Part shown: positions 9,985 to 20,289 of the stretch, in pieces
Layout: every line of letters starts with the position of its first letter
Position numbering within the stretch: the first letter of the stretch is position 1
NCBI GenBank assembly: GCA_032433765.1
Contig: JAVIAB010000160.1
Coordinates: 32,825,852-32,889,851, forward strand
Origin: Megaustenia siamemsis
Taxonomy: Eukaryota; Mollusca; Gastropoda; Stylommatophora; Ariophantidae
DNA: 64,000 bases
Direction of reading: 5' to 3'
Program-made: the position numbers and the translations under genes
Notes under the pieces: generated by a model
Databases searched by the model: none
What the model was told of the DNA's origin: nothing
The model's input: the letters and a program-made list of their open reading frames with translations, nothing else

Positions 9985-10935
9985 TAAGCAGACAGATAGG
10001 AAGACAGCCAGGGAGGTAGGAAGATTGTCATGCAGATAGACAGGCATTGAGGAAGATTGTCGGGCAGATAGACAGGCAGTGAGGAAGATTGTCGGGCAGA
10101 TAGACAGGCAGTGAGGAAGATTGTTAGGAAAGCAGGTAGACAGGCTGATGGCAAGAAAGTTTGAGTGAAAAACAGGCAGAGGGACAAGCAGACAGGGAGT
10201 TAATTAGATATACCGGTTGATAGACAGTGGGAGCAGCGATAGCTCAGTGGTTAGTCAACTGGACTACAAAGAACAAGAGGTAAAGTTCGAAACCGACGGC
10301 TTCCGGGTTCACCCAGCCTTAAATGGGTGCCGGAATTTTTCTGAGTAAAGCGGCACGGGCGTAATACCGACCACATTACCCCAAAAATCACGCGCTGAAG
10401 GTCTGTAAAATTTATGGTCACTAACACAATATTCTCTATACGCCACTTGGCGTGACGGGGCTCTTTAATTTTTTTTAACTTGATAAACAGTAAGACAGAA
10501 AGATAAGGAGACAGGCAGAGAGTCAAGCAGGTATGGGATCATGAAAAGATACAGGCTATCAGGAATACAGAATGGCAGAAAACGGACGATGACATCAGTG
10601 CAGACAAAAGGAAGATTGGAAATAGACGAACAGGCAAATAAATAGCTGAGATCGATGGGCGGGATAGACAGACAGAGACAGACAATTAGAAAATGCAACC
10701 AACAAGCAGGAAGCAGATAGTAACGAAATAAGTAAGCAATCAAGCAATTTAAAAAAATCATGAGGATAGACAGACGAATAATGGACGGACTAAATAATGC
10801 ATTTTAGAACCTAGACGACCAGACAAAAAGATAAATGTTGCCATAGAAATCGATAATTAGTTGCCAGACAGTAGAAAGACAAATAGCTGTTTGACAAACA
10901 GATAAAATGCTGTTCAATAAATAGACAGATACTTG
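9985..10935. repeat. CAGACAGG-rich degenerate array carrying an S1 insertion
   Basis: Words of the form AGACAGRCAG recur across the region. A clearer 36-bp subarray (GGAAGATTGTCGGGCAGATA plus GACAGGCAGT) lies at about 10018-10125, in three copies. The array is split by the S1 SINE at 10229-10479 and then decays. Confidence 0.75.
10217..10491 (+). mobile_element. S1 SINE, tRNA-derived, with target-site duplication
   Basis: Insert 10229-10479 (251 bp) is flanked by TTGATAGACAGT (10217-10228) and TTGATAAACAGT (10480-10491). The 5' head has pol III promoter boxes: box A GATAGCTCAGTGG and box B AAGTTCGAAACC. The body includes GACGGCTTCCGGGTTCACCC and GCACGGGCGTAATACCGACC. The 3' end carries a small hairpin (CGCCACTTGGCG) followed by a T-rich tail. 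Two further copies (49.1 and 51.4 kb, minus strand) are roughly 90% alike by eye and also have TSDs; 5.8 and 60.9 kb hold decayed relatives. Confidence 0.85.
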
Positions 10936-11879
10936 TTAAACAAATGTTTCGCATTGTTTGTCTAGGTCCAAGTTTAGTATCTATTAATCATCAAACGTTC
11001 TACATAAAATGAATCTATCGCTTAAAAAAAGATCACACATAATTAACGTTAAACATGGTCCCTCAGTCAATCATAATTAGAAAGAATGACGAAATGCGTG
11101 GGATGTGATGATTAAGAAATCTAATTAATGTCACTTTACAATAGAATATTAGTAAATGTTAACATTCTGAAGAATGTAGGAATGACATCAAATACATAGA
11201 TCAAATAATTAACATTCGTTACATATTTTAATGACGTTGAGTAGTGAACTTCACAGTATTACGCCACAAGAAAAAAACAGTATTTGGAGGCAAGATGGCC
11301 GGTGCACTTCCGCGTTGTTATTTAGTCAGTTCAAAAAATCAAGAACACATTTGCTTTAGATTTGCGTGAAAACTATCTGTTAGATCGCAGTGATTGTTTG
11401 TATGCAGCCTTAGAATATCCATGATGTTATATAAATAGTGTTTGCTCTTAGACATTTGATCTAGTCTGCAAGATTTTTTCTTTAGCCTATATTAAAATCG
11501 ACTTCGTGGAATTGAACATAATTTTAGCAGATCTACGGTACTCAGTCGTGTTGTTCAAACATAGTTTTTTTTTTATTTTCACATTGAAAAAGGCCGAAGA
11601 AATACACATTTTTTATTTCCCCGTGCACCAATACGACTTTCAGCTGAAACCGGTAAACAAGTAACGCCATATTGCTAAGCAGCCGTTCATGTTAAAAGCG
11701 TATCCAGTTATTATTGTGACGATATTGTGGTATAATGTTGCCTTCTAAAAAATGGCATTGATGTCAACATACTAGTCAGTATAAAAAGCAAACTTATAAT
11801 TATGCAGAAGGTTACTGTTTTACTATACCAGCACTTCCGCAGTGAATCGAAGATGGGTCATTTGTATTGCGATATTCAT
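10936..11879. other. No gene seen
   Basis: AT-rich unique sequence with many stops. No repeat or domain recognised before the transposase relic that begins at about 11880. Confidence 0.4.
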
Positions 11880-12680
11880 GACCTAGAGAGATGAACGCAA
11901 TTGGCCCTTGGTCTGGATAGATCATCCTTTTCCAATTGGATTAAACAAGACTCAGAGTGTACTCATGTCAAGCAAGGAAGGTAAAGGAAAGTTGACGACT
12001 TTGGCCTCAATGTCATAAGACAGGAGATACTTTAAAATGTTTGCTACAAATGTACTTGTTACTCTCAGAAAACTTGATTATTGCATCCAGAATGAAGTAT
12101 TGACATTTCTAAGAGTACTCTATGTATAATTGTACTAGCCGCCGGCTTCACTTTCATGAAAATTGTAGGCGGCAGGAATATTATTTGTGAAAAACCACAT
12201 TTGATTGTTGCCTGGAGCAAATACCTGAGGCAGATCCGTGAGCGACGGAGTCAAGGCTATGATTGTGTATATTTGGACGAATCTTGGGTCAATGCTCACC
12301 ACACCTATGCTAAAGAATGGCAATCAATAGACGGTGAACAGAAGAGAACAATTCCCAGTAGCAAAGACCAGCGTATTATACAAAATCATGTTGAAAGATC
12401 AAATTAGAACATAGCTTGTTAAGGACACACTTAATGAAATCCCGAATTGTTGCAACTTTTGAGGAATTCAAATAAGAAAAATGTGTATCGTATTAACAAA
12501 ACGATTGAGGAATACAGACACACTTCTCCCTGCGTTTCCTGCATATCATGCGCACCTGAATCCTATCGAGATTGTGTGGGCTAAAGTCAAAGAACAAGTT
12601 GCAGAACAGGACAGGACGTTTACAATGTGTGATGTTGAAGTTCTGACACGTGAGACACGTTGGTTTGTTTGCTGAACAGA
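11880..12680 (+). pseudogene. Dead DDE transposase, long-spaced IS630-Tc1-mariner type
   Basis: A forward relic of the same family as the minus-strand transposase at 24.2-25.3 kb. The N-terminal part (about 11980-12150) aligns through VLVTLRKL in broken frames. The 12156-12407 frame carries GGRNIICEKPHLIVAWSKYL, then VYLDESWVNAHHT with the first catalytic Asp. The 12481-12675 frame carries YHAHLNPIEIVWAKVKEQVA with the third catalytic acid. The segment holding the second Asp (MDNAAYHN) is deleted between about 12410 and 12480. A non-mobile fossil. Confidence 0.75.
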
Positions 12681-12718
12681 CATTCAGTTCTAGAAGAAGT
12701 GTGTTGTACATGTGCTCT

Positions 12719-12765
12719 GGGTGGAAAATGGGTGGAAAATGGGTGGAAAATGGTGGAAAACGATT
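12719..12765. repeat. 12-bp short tandem repeat GGGTGGAAAATG
   Basis: About four copies, the last shortened. Confidence 0.85.
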
Positions 12766-12892
12766 ACAGGTAATGAGATGGATTACAATTTGTCCCAGCC
12801 ATTAACCATTATCATCCTCCTGGAATCGTCAGATCTGCAACGATCAAAAAACCATATTTTGTTGACGGACTGAATAAAAGCCTGGGATAAAT

Positions 12893-13588
12893 AAACGTAT
12901 GTTGAGCAAATGGTTAAGTGCATGTACAATGTTGAGCAAATGGTTAAGTGCATGTACAATGTTGAGCAAATGGTTAAGTGTATGTACAATGTTGAGCAAA
13001 TGGTTAAGTGTATGTACAATGTTGAGCAAATGGTTAAGTGTATGTACAATGTTGAGCAAATGGTTAAGTGCATGTACAATGTTGAGCAAATGGTTAAGTG
13101 TATGTACAATGTTGAGCAAATGGTTAAGTGTATGTACAATGTTGAGCAAATGGTTAAGTGTATGTACAATGTTGAGCAAATGGTTAAGTGCATGTACAAT
13201 GTTGAGCAAATGGTTAAGTGTATGTACAATGTTGAGCAAATGGTTAAGTGCATGTACAATGTTGAGCAAATGGTTAAGTGCATGTACAATGTTGAGCAAA
13301 TGGTTATTCATGTACAATGTTGAGCAAATGGTTAAGTGCATGTACAATGTTGAGCAAATGGTTAAGTGTATGTACAATGTTGAGCAAATGGTTAAGTGTA
13401 TGTACAATGTTGAGCAAATGGTTAAGTGTATGTACAATGTTGAGCAAATGGTTAAGTGCATGTACAATGTTGAACAAATGGTTAAGTGTATGTACAATGT
13501 TGAGCAAATGGTTAAGTGCATGTACAATGTTGAGCAAATGGTTAAGTGTATGTACAATGTTGAGCAAATGGTTAAGTGCATGTACAAT
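12893..13588. repeat. 30-bp minisatellite, about 23 copies
   Basis: Highly uniform unit beginning ATGTTGAGCAAATGGTTAAG, with a single common C/T variant (TGCATG or TGTATG). One 24-bp unit at about 13297-13315 divides the array into blocks of about 14 and 9. Because 30 is divisible by three and the unit lacks stops in several frames, frames of 130-260 codons exist on both strands. They encode only the repeat and are not called as genes. Confidence 0.95.
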
Positions 13589-14340
13589 GGCAACAAATAT
13601 ATTTCCATATCAAAATGCGTCGACAATCATTAAATTTTGGTTGCAGGTAGGACACCTGGTGTCTAATGGTGACCGAAGGGCAGGAATAAATGTAGCAAAC
13701 TTGAGTCATGTTTCCTATTACACTTAACGAGGCAATACACACAATTACTTGATCTATAGAAGTGTTTTGTGAATGCGCATCTGAAAATACCTCAACTGAA
13801 AATTAACATGTCTACTGTAAAATTTAAAATTTGGATCAACTCATTTGCAATAATCATAAAAGATCAAGGAGTTAGCCGGTGTGCAAAATTTCCTGTACCT
13901 GTTGAATAAAGAATAACAATATGTTTGCGTCATTGATATTCTAAGGACAGCAAAAAAAATAAAAAATAAATAAATAAATAAAAGGATATCCTGCAAGCAA
14001 AAAAGCACTGCAAACTAACAGGTAGTCTTGATGCAAATAGAAAGCGAATGTGTTCGTGAATTTATGAACGGATTATATTCACTTTCGTCGGGTAATTGTT
14101 TCAGGTACTCATTGTCTCTTGTGTCGACTAGAGAGCGACAACCAGCTTTGAACCAAAACTTCACTCATCGTCAAGTCAACACGCTACCAGTGTGTTATAG
14201 ATACTTTCCAGATACATTTAAAGATATTCAAATAACCGATTTAATTATCAGTGATAGTGAAACACATTTCCCGCTTTCACAATTGCTAGTTACCCTAACT
14301 ATAAACAACAACAAAAATTACAAGATGAATTGCTGAGTCG
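13589..14340. other. No gene seen
   Basis: AT-rich. A 100-codon frame at 14028-14336 lacks an ATG start at its beginning and has no recognisable domain. Confidence 0.4.
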
Positions 14341-14344
14341 GCGG

Positions 14345-15121
14345 GGCTTTTTCTTGAGAAAACGAGTCCATTACTTTTAAAGTCACAAAGAAGCGAACTA
14401 TATCCACATCGAAAAATATGGACTAGATATGAATATCATAAAGACTAAAACTATGATCATAAACAAAGAAAATTCTCAAGACCTACAATTAAATATCACA
14501 GTTGAGGGAATACATCTGGAGACAGTCCAGAGTTACAACTACCTGGGACATACTATAACCAATGATGGAAAATGTAAAACTGAAATAAACAAAAGAATAG
14601 GTATGGCGAAAAGTAACTTTAATGCCAAGAAAAATATACTAACAACAAAACAAATAACAGCAGGTCTGAAACTAAGAATGGCAAAATGTTACATCTTCTC
14701 AGTATTCCTGTATGGGGCAGAAACATGGACATTAGACAAGAAAACAGAACAGAAAATTGAAGCCTTTGAAATGTGGATTTATAGAAGAATAGGTAGAATT
14801 GGATGGGTAAAAAGAAAACAAACGATGAAGTTTTAAAACAACTGAAAATAAAAAGAGAACTACTAAATACAATTAAGACAAGATACATTGAATTTTTGGG
14901 GCATGTTAAAAGACACAACAGCCTAATAAAAGTAATATTGGAAGGAAAAATACAAGGTAAAATAGGCAGACCAAGACTAACATGGACGAGTAACATCAAA
15001 AGATGGACAAGTCAATCTATGACAGCCTGCACCATCAAAGCAAGAAACAGAGTAGAATGGCGATCCATGGTAGCCAACCTTCGTTGCGGAGAAGGCACTC
15101 GATGATGATGATGATGATGAT
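14345..15121 (+). pseudogene. RTE (family RC) 3' part with (GAT)n tail, frameshifted
   Basis: C-terminal RT and post-RT region. The first frame (14429-14836) has the thumb block SYNYLGHTITNDGKCKTEIN and YGAETWTLDKKTEQKIEAFE. A frameshift at about 14810 moves to the frame ending at 15105 (KKTNDEVLKQ, EFLGHVKRH, GKIGRPRLTW, stop). It ends in a (GAT)n tail at about 15101-15121. Members at 30.2 and 37.7 kb on the minus strand share the end. 5'-truncated and broken. Confidence 0.85.
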
Positions 15122-15172
15122 ATCTATATCTGTCACCACCACGGCTGATAAATCTGGTATAATCTAACTAGC

Positions 15173-15756
15173 TAGCTATAGCTCGTTCAGAAATTCGTGC
15201 CCACAGAGTTTATCAATTATGTCGGAAATTGATGATTTGATGTAAATCTTTTTCATGAAATCTTATTTTTCACCGACCTGAAGTCTGATTTTTTTTCTCT
15301 ACTGACATGTATTTAGGTAAGATTTTGCTTCTTTGGCGTATATAAGAATATGATTTTCTTGGTTGTCTTAATTTTAAGATTTTAAAATACCCACATTTGT
15401 TGTAATCAACTCACCGTTTAAAGGGCAAATTTCATGTGTTCTCCACATAATCTTAGCACCACCTCGCGAGCACTGAACCGTAACTTGTAAGACGCAATCA
15501 ACTGAGAGGTTTGTTAGAAAATTAACATAATTTACAGTACATTCTAATGTTTAGAGCACCCGGTTTGATATTTTCCTAAAATTATATAACAAAAAAACGA
15601 TTTGCACAAAATTCAGACTACCTTTGTACTGAAATGATATAAAATCTTAAGGTCGGTGAAAAAATAAGATTTCATGAACAAGAATTACAGAAATTCATCA
15701 GTTTCTGAGGTAATTTATTTTATTGTGGGCACGACATTTTGAACGAACTGTAGCTA
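15173..15756. mobile_element. 0.58-kb MITE with long terminal inverted repeats
   Basis: The left end starts TAGCTATAGCTCGTTC and continues for about 100 bp through ATGAAATCTTATTTTTCACC. The right end (about 15650-15756) is its inverted, diverged copy (outermost TAGCTACAGTTCGTTC, with GTCGTGCCCACA and TTCATGAAATCTTATTTT at matching places). No coding capacity between. Its termini resemble those at 23709 and 27460 (TATAGCTYGTTTCA...GTGCCCA). A non-autonomous DNA transposon is the best reading. Confidence 0.75.
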
Positions 15757-16835
15757 GTTAGATAATTAGTTCATTGGTTGGCTGGTTGGTTTTGTTGGTT
15801 GATTTGTTTTAGACTAGCTAGTTAGGTGGTTTTGGTTAGTTAGCTAGCTAACAAGTTAGATAGTTCATTGGTTGACTGGTTGGTTTGAGATGGCTGGCTA
15901 GCTAGTTAGTTGGTTTATTGGTTAGTTAGCTAGCTAACTAGTTAGATAGTTCATTTGTTGACTGGTTGGTTTTATCGGTTTATTAGTTTTAGACCGCCCT
16001 CATATGGGAAACAACAGGTAAAAGAAAAAGAGGAAGACCCAGGGAGACACTGAGAAGAACATTGATGAGAGAGGCAAGAGCAGCAGGAGTCGGCTCCCTC
16101 AATGAGATAGAACTGCTTGCACAGAACAGAGACAGATGGCGAGATTTGATAAAATATCTTTAAAAGAAAACTGCTAGAACAAAAAATCCATATAGGAGAA
16201 GGTGTATCTTGGTCTACGCCCTATGGGCCGGTTACGGCTCGAAAGGTCAATAGATTAGTTTTAGATGGCTGGCTAGCTAGTTAGTTGGTTTGCTGGTTGA
16301 TTGGTTTATTAGCTGGCTGGCTAGCTAACTAGTTGGCTGTTTGGTTTGTTTGCTGTTTAGTTTGTTTGCTGGTTGATTAGCTGGCTGGCTAGTTAATTAG
16401 TTGGTTGTTTGGTTTGTTTGCTGGTTGGTTAATTGGCTGGCTAGTTAATTAGTTGGTTGTTTGGTTTGTTTGCTGGTTGATTAGCTGGCTGGCTAGTTAA
16501 TTAGTTGGTTGTTTGGTTTGTTTGCTGGTTGGTTAACTGGCTGGCTAGTTAGTTAGTTGGTTGTTTGGTTTGTTTGCTGGTTGATTAGCTGGCTGGCTAG
16601 TTAATTAGTTGGTTGTTTGCTGGTTGGTTAATTGGCTGGCTAGTTAATTAGTTGGTTGTTTGGTTTGTTTGCTGGTTGATTAGCTGGCTGGCTAGTTAAT
16701 TAGTTGGTTGTTTGGTTTGTTTGCTGGTTGATTAGCTGGCTGGCTAGTTAATAAGTTGGTTGTTTGGTTTGTTTGCTGGTTGGTTAACTGGCTGGCTAGC
16801 TAACTGGTTGGTTTGTTGGTTGGTTAGTACCCAGC
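15757..16835. repeat. TTAG/TTGG/CTGG array with 52-bp higher-order unit, split by R1 insertion
   Basis: Four-base words build longer units. From about 16330 a 52-bp higher-order unit (TTAATTAGTTGGTTGTTTGG plus GTTTGCTGGTTGATTAGCTG and flank) repeats around eight times. A 260-bp R1 copy (15994-16253) interrupts the left part. Confidence 0.9.
15982..16265 (+). mobile_element. Recent 5'-truncated R1 retrotransposon copy with 12-bp TSD
   Basis: ATTAGTTTTAGA at 15982-15993 and 16254-16265 flanks a 260-bp insert that equals the last 260 bp of R1 (the minus-strand element ending at 20302). I count only a few differences in the stretch compared by eye. It carries the terminal codons of the R1 ORF and the 3' UTR ending GGTCAATAG. 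It shows that R1 moved recently, into an existing minisatellite. Confidence 0.88.
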
Positions 16836-17760
16836 TCTCACACCCATACGTAAGGTTAGACAATATATGTCAGTCTATAATCCTAAGCCGTGTTTTTTTT
16901 TCAGTAAACTGCGTTCTGTTTAATTAACGTCTCATTATTTTCCAAGAATTTTGGGTGTGTCGTTGTAACCTGTTTGTGTCAACGAGATCCATATACTCAT
17001 CACCCTGCCTTAAAGTTTGTTGGGACAGAGATTATCCTGAGCCCTAATATTTCTGCTACAGAGAAGACACTAGAGTCAATAAAAACCATGTAGATTATAG
17101 TCACATTTTTAACAAAAACAAACACACGTTCGCACACACAGAAATAATCAAGCAAGAAATGGTACTGCCCTTGAAAAAAAACAGTTTTTCATATCGCTAA
17201 TTTTTAAAAATATAAAATATTGATATCTATATCATGTGAATTATAATAGCATAAATGATAAAGTGTGTTCGTTTTCAACGAAATTACCTTCTGCTCGCGA
17301 ACATTGTGCAAATAGAAAACATCATACTAGAAGATTTAATTGTTTAATTAAATATTTATATTCCGCTGGCTTGTCTTCGAGCTAGTCTAGTTACACAGAT
17401 ATTAACCATAAAGGAGAAAAGAAAGATTGAAATTACTAAGATGAAATGCCTTCCTAGAAAACTTAATGTGACAATTAAAGACAAAATGAGAAATGAAGAA
17501 AGTAGAAGACGAGTAGGAGTAACACCAATGTGATCGATACTAGAGATAATAAATGAAATGTTTGGACATATAAAACTGTTTTAGGTAAATAGCATTCCAC
17601 AACAAGCTTTAAAACCAGACACAAGAACTAAATAGATAGAGAAGAATCTCCGAAGAGATAAGGGAGTAAAATATCTGACGTTGTACAATGAATTAAGTGT
17701 AAGGTGAAACAAAGAACATTAAAAGAATATCACATATTTTCCCATCCACGTTTAAATGTA
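16836..17760. other. No gene; small R1-like scrap at the left
   Basis: About 16838-16865 on the minus strand resembles the R1 segment around YACESW (CTCACACCCATACGTAAGG). The remainder is AT-rich with no feature recognised. Confidence 0.45.
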
Positions 17761-17804
17761 AAAAAAAAAATTATAAAGAACCAGACATGCTAGTCTGCTA
17801 ACCA

Positions 17805-18340
17805 GTTTGAAGGGCTGGTTCACTTCGAGAAAAAGTGATAACCAGTTTGAAAGACCGATTCAGTTCCCGAAAAGTGATAACCAATTTGAAAGACCGATTC
17901 AGTTCCCGAAAAGTGATATACCAATTTGAAAGACCGATTCAGTTCCCGAAAAGTGATATACCAATTTGAAAGACCGATTCAGTTCCCGAAAAGTGATATA
18001 CCAATTTGAAAGACCGATTCAGTTCCCGAAAAGTGATATACCAATTTGAAAGACCGATTCATTTCCAGAAAAGTTATAACCAATTTGAAAGACCGATTCA
18101 GTTCCTTAAAAGTGTTAACCAGTTTGAAAGACCGATTCAGTTCACGAAAAGTGATAACCACTTTGAAAGACCGATTCAGTTCACGAAAAGTGTTAACCAG
18201 TTTGAAAGACCGATTCAGTTCCCGAAAAGTGATAACCAATTTGAAAGACCAATTCATTTCCTTAAAAGTGTTAACCAGTTTGAAAGTCCGATTCAGTTCC
18301 CGAAAAGTGATAACCAACTTGAAAGCCTGGTTCACGTTCG
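17805..18340. repeat. 39-40-bp minisatellite, about 13 copies
   Basis: Unit contains AATTTGAAAGACCGATTCAG and TTCCCGAAAAGTGATA. Left copies are nearly identical and right copies are diverged. Frames of 118-128 codons across it are repeat artefacts. Confidence 0.93.
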
Positions 18341-18834
18341 GAAAATTGAATATTTTTCTGTTACCGACACAACTTAAAGGTTTTCCTAGACTCTGTAAAG
18401 GTGTACCAGAGATTTTCTCTCCCAGAAAGTAAGGCTGATTGTGGCATGTTTTTTTTTCTTCATTCGGACGTCAAAAAAGTGACGAGTATAATTTTATTTA
18501 AAATTGTCAGTTGTTCGGATCAATAGGTTAGGATGACTGGATACATCTTTGTTCTCGTTCATGATGTTTTTTTTTCCTCACGAACCTAACGCAAGTGTCG
18601 ATTATTGTAGAAAAAAGATAATGGCATACAACCTTATTGCTCATACACCCTAGTTCACGACAAACGCTTCTAACGCGTTATTTTAGAGTCCAACAGAAGC
18701 GCTAACCATAAAAATAATTGATGTTCTCGAGAAGTAAACGAGGACTAGAACATACAAACAACGCATCAACAGGGAGACTTTCTATAAGCAACACGAACAG
18801 TCAAACCCGTGTCACCATATACCATTTGTCTTCT
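18341..18834. other. No gene seen
   Basis: Unique sequence. No repeat, domain or RNA gene recognised. Confidence 0.4.
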
Positions 18835-19250
18835 TCCTCTTCCTCTTCTACCTTTAAGCTCCCAGTGGAGCATAGGTCTTCAACAAACTTTTCAAGTCGT
18901 TCTGTTTCTTGCCATTCTTTTAAGATCATTTCATGTCTTCCCCATCATCTTCATCTCTGTTTCTATCTGTCTTCTCCAAGAATTCCAAAAAGGGTCTGCT
19001 GTGTAATACTCTCAGTTGGCTTCCGTAGTGTGTCCTATCCAACGCCATCGTCTTCGCTGTATCTCTTTATCCACTGGCAATTGACTGGTATATTTCCATA
19101 ATTCTATGCTAGTGATTTTGTCCTCCCATTTCCATCCTTTTATTCTGCGTAAGCATCCATTAATGAAAGTCTTTATCTTCATGATTGTCAATTTTTTTTC
19201 TCCATGTTTCACAGCCATATAATAGGACTGACTTAACATTGGATCTACCA
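18835..19250 (-). pseudogene. RTE (family RD) 3' fragment
   Basis: Minus-strand copy of the end of RD (see 62.7-63.6 kb): KIKTFINGCLRRIKGWKWED, WKYTSQLPVDKEIQRRRWRW, IGHT, then shifted frames to the CST-like terminus and 3' end near 18835. 5'-truncated at about 19250; frame broken at the right of IGHT. Confidence 0.75.
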
Positions 19251-19746
19251 TTTGTGTTTCCCCATTATTACCCGGTGTGAGTGTTCCCTCCTCAAACACC
19301 CTCTCGCCTTAAAAAAATAAATAAATAAATCAACTCTTAACCCGCCTGTAGCTCAACCCACCAGAGATTCAGAAATAAAGCAGAAACATGCCTGCTGGGT
19401 TCACTTTCAGACAGGAGATCGAAAAAAAAGCCATAGAACATTCGTCTTTATAAATTTTGAAAAAAAGGTAATTGAAAGTGAAATAGCCAAAACCATTTTT
19501 ATTGTGGAAGTGATTAAGAGATACAGAAAGAGTTATTGAAAAGCAGTAACGCTTGCCAGACTATCGGCCCAACGGCCATATAAAGTGTAAGCAAAGAAAA
19601 CACAATAAAAATAAAAAAATGCACTCGTCAGCACAATTTATATCCTATCTCTTGTGTTATCAATGTCTGGCATGAACGCTACATCAAGAGCAATCAACAA
19701 GCTAGGCACAACTGAAATTAAATGTATCAGACACAATGTGTGAAAC
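19251..19746. other. No gene seen
   Basis: AT-rich sequence leading to the assembly gap. Confidence 0.35.
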
Positions 19747-19846
19747 NNNNNNNNNNNNNNNNNNNNNNNNNNNNNNNNNNNNNNNNNNNNNNNNNNNNNN
19801 NNNNNNNNNNNNNNNNNNNNNNNNNNNNNNNNNNNNNNNNNNNNNN
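19747..19846. other. Assembly gap of exactly 100 N
   Basis: One hundred consecutive Ns, a conventional placeholder for a gap of unknown size. Frames running through it are meaningless. Confidence 0.99.
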
Positions 19847-19924
19847 CCCTGTTAAGGCAATGTGCAAAATATATATAACGACACAGAAAGACAAGGCGGC
19901 TGTTGCAGAATGATGTCAACATAT

Positions 19925-20135
19925 AGAACTTCTTCTTCTTCTTCTTTCTTTCCTCCATTATCGTTGGTGTCGATGGGAGATACAATCTGCGATTCTTTGC
20001 TCTTCTGTTGGCCTCTTCTGGTGTTATCCCTGCTAGTGACTCTAGTATTCCCTTTATCTCTTTCTCGGTCTTCCTCTTAATCTGGCGTTTTCGTTGCGTT
20101 TGTTTATGGCTCTTTGAGTCATTGTTAGTTCTTTT
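19925..20135 (-). pseudogene. RTE (family RE) 3' relic
   Basis: Minus-strand remnant resembling the RE end (ANRRAKDRK-type block followed by a sequence ending in a (GAA)n/(CTT)n stretch). Compare the clearer RE copies at 31.8, 45.1 and 52.2 kb. Too decayed to delimit. Confidence 0.5.
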
Positions 20136-20289
20136 TTATCATAACATATAGATTATTGGAATAATTGAGGAGTGACGTCAAACATCATTGGCTATATTAC
20201 AAAACACTGTTGAACTGATATTCGTTTATTATGCGTCTCCAATCTGGATCATAGTTTCATGTTCACATGGAAAGTCACACATTCATAGG

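Noticed and set aside
10229..10300. Functional tRNA gene
   Set aside because: Box A and B are present, but the segment does not fold into a full cloverleaf and is the head of a repeated, TSD-flanked SINE.
12844..13727. Several 130-260-codon frames on both strands
   Set aside because: Artefacts of the 30-bp minisatellite.
14028..14336. 102-codon frame upstream of the RC relic
   Set aside because: Opens at TTG, with no recognisable domain or splice context.
19638..19985. Frames spanning the Ns
   Set aside because: They cross an assembly gap of unknown length.
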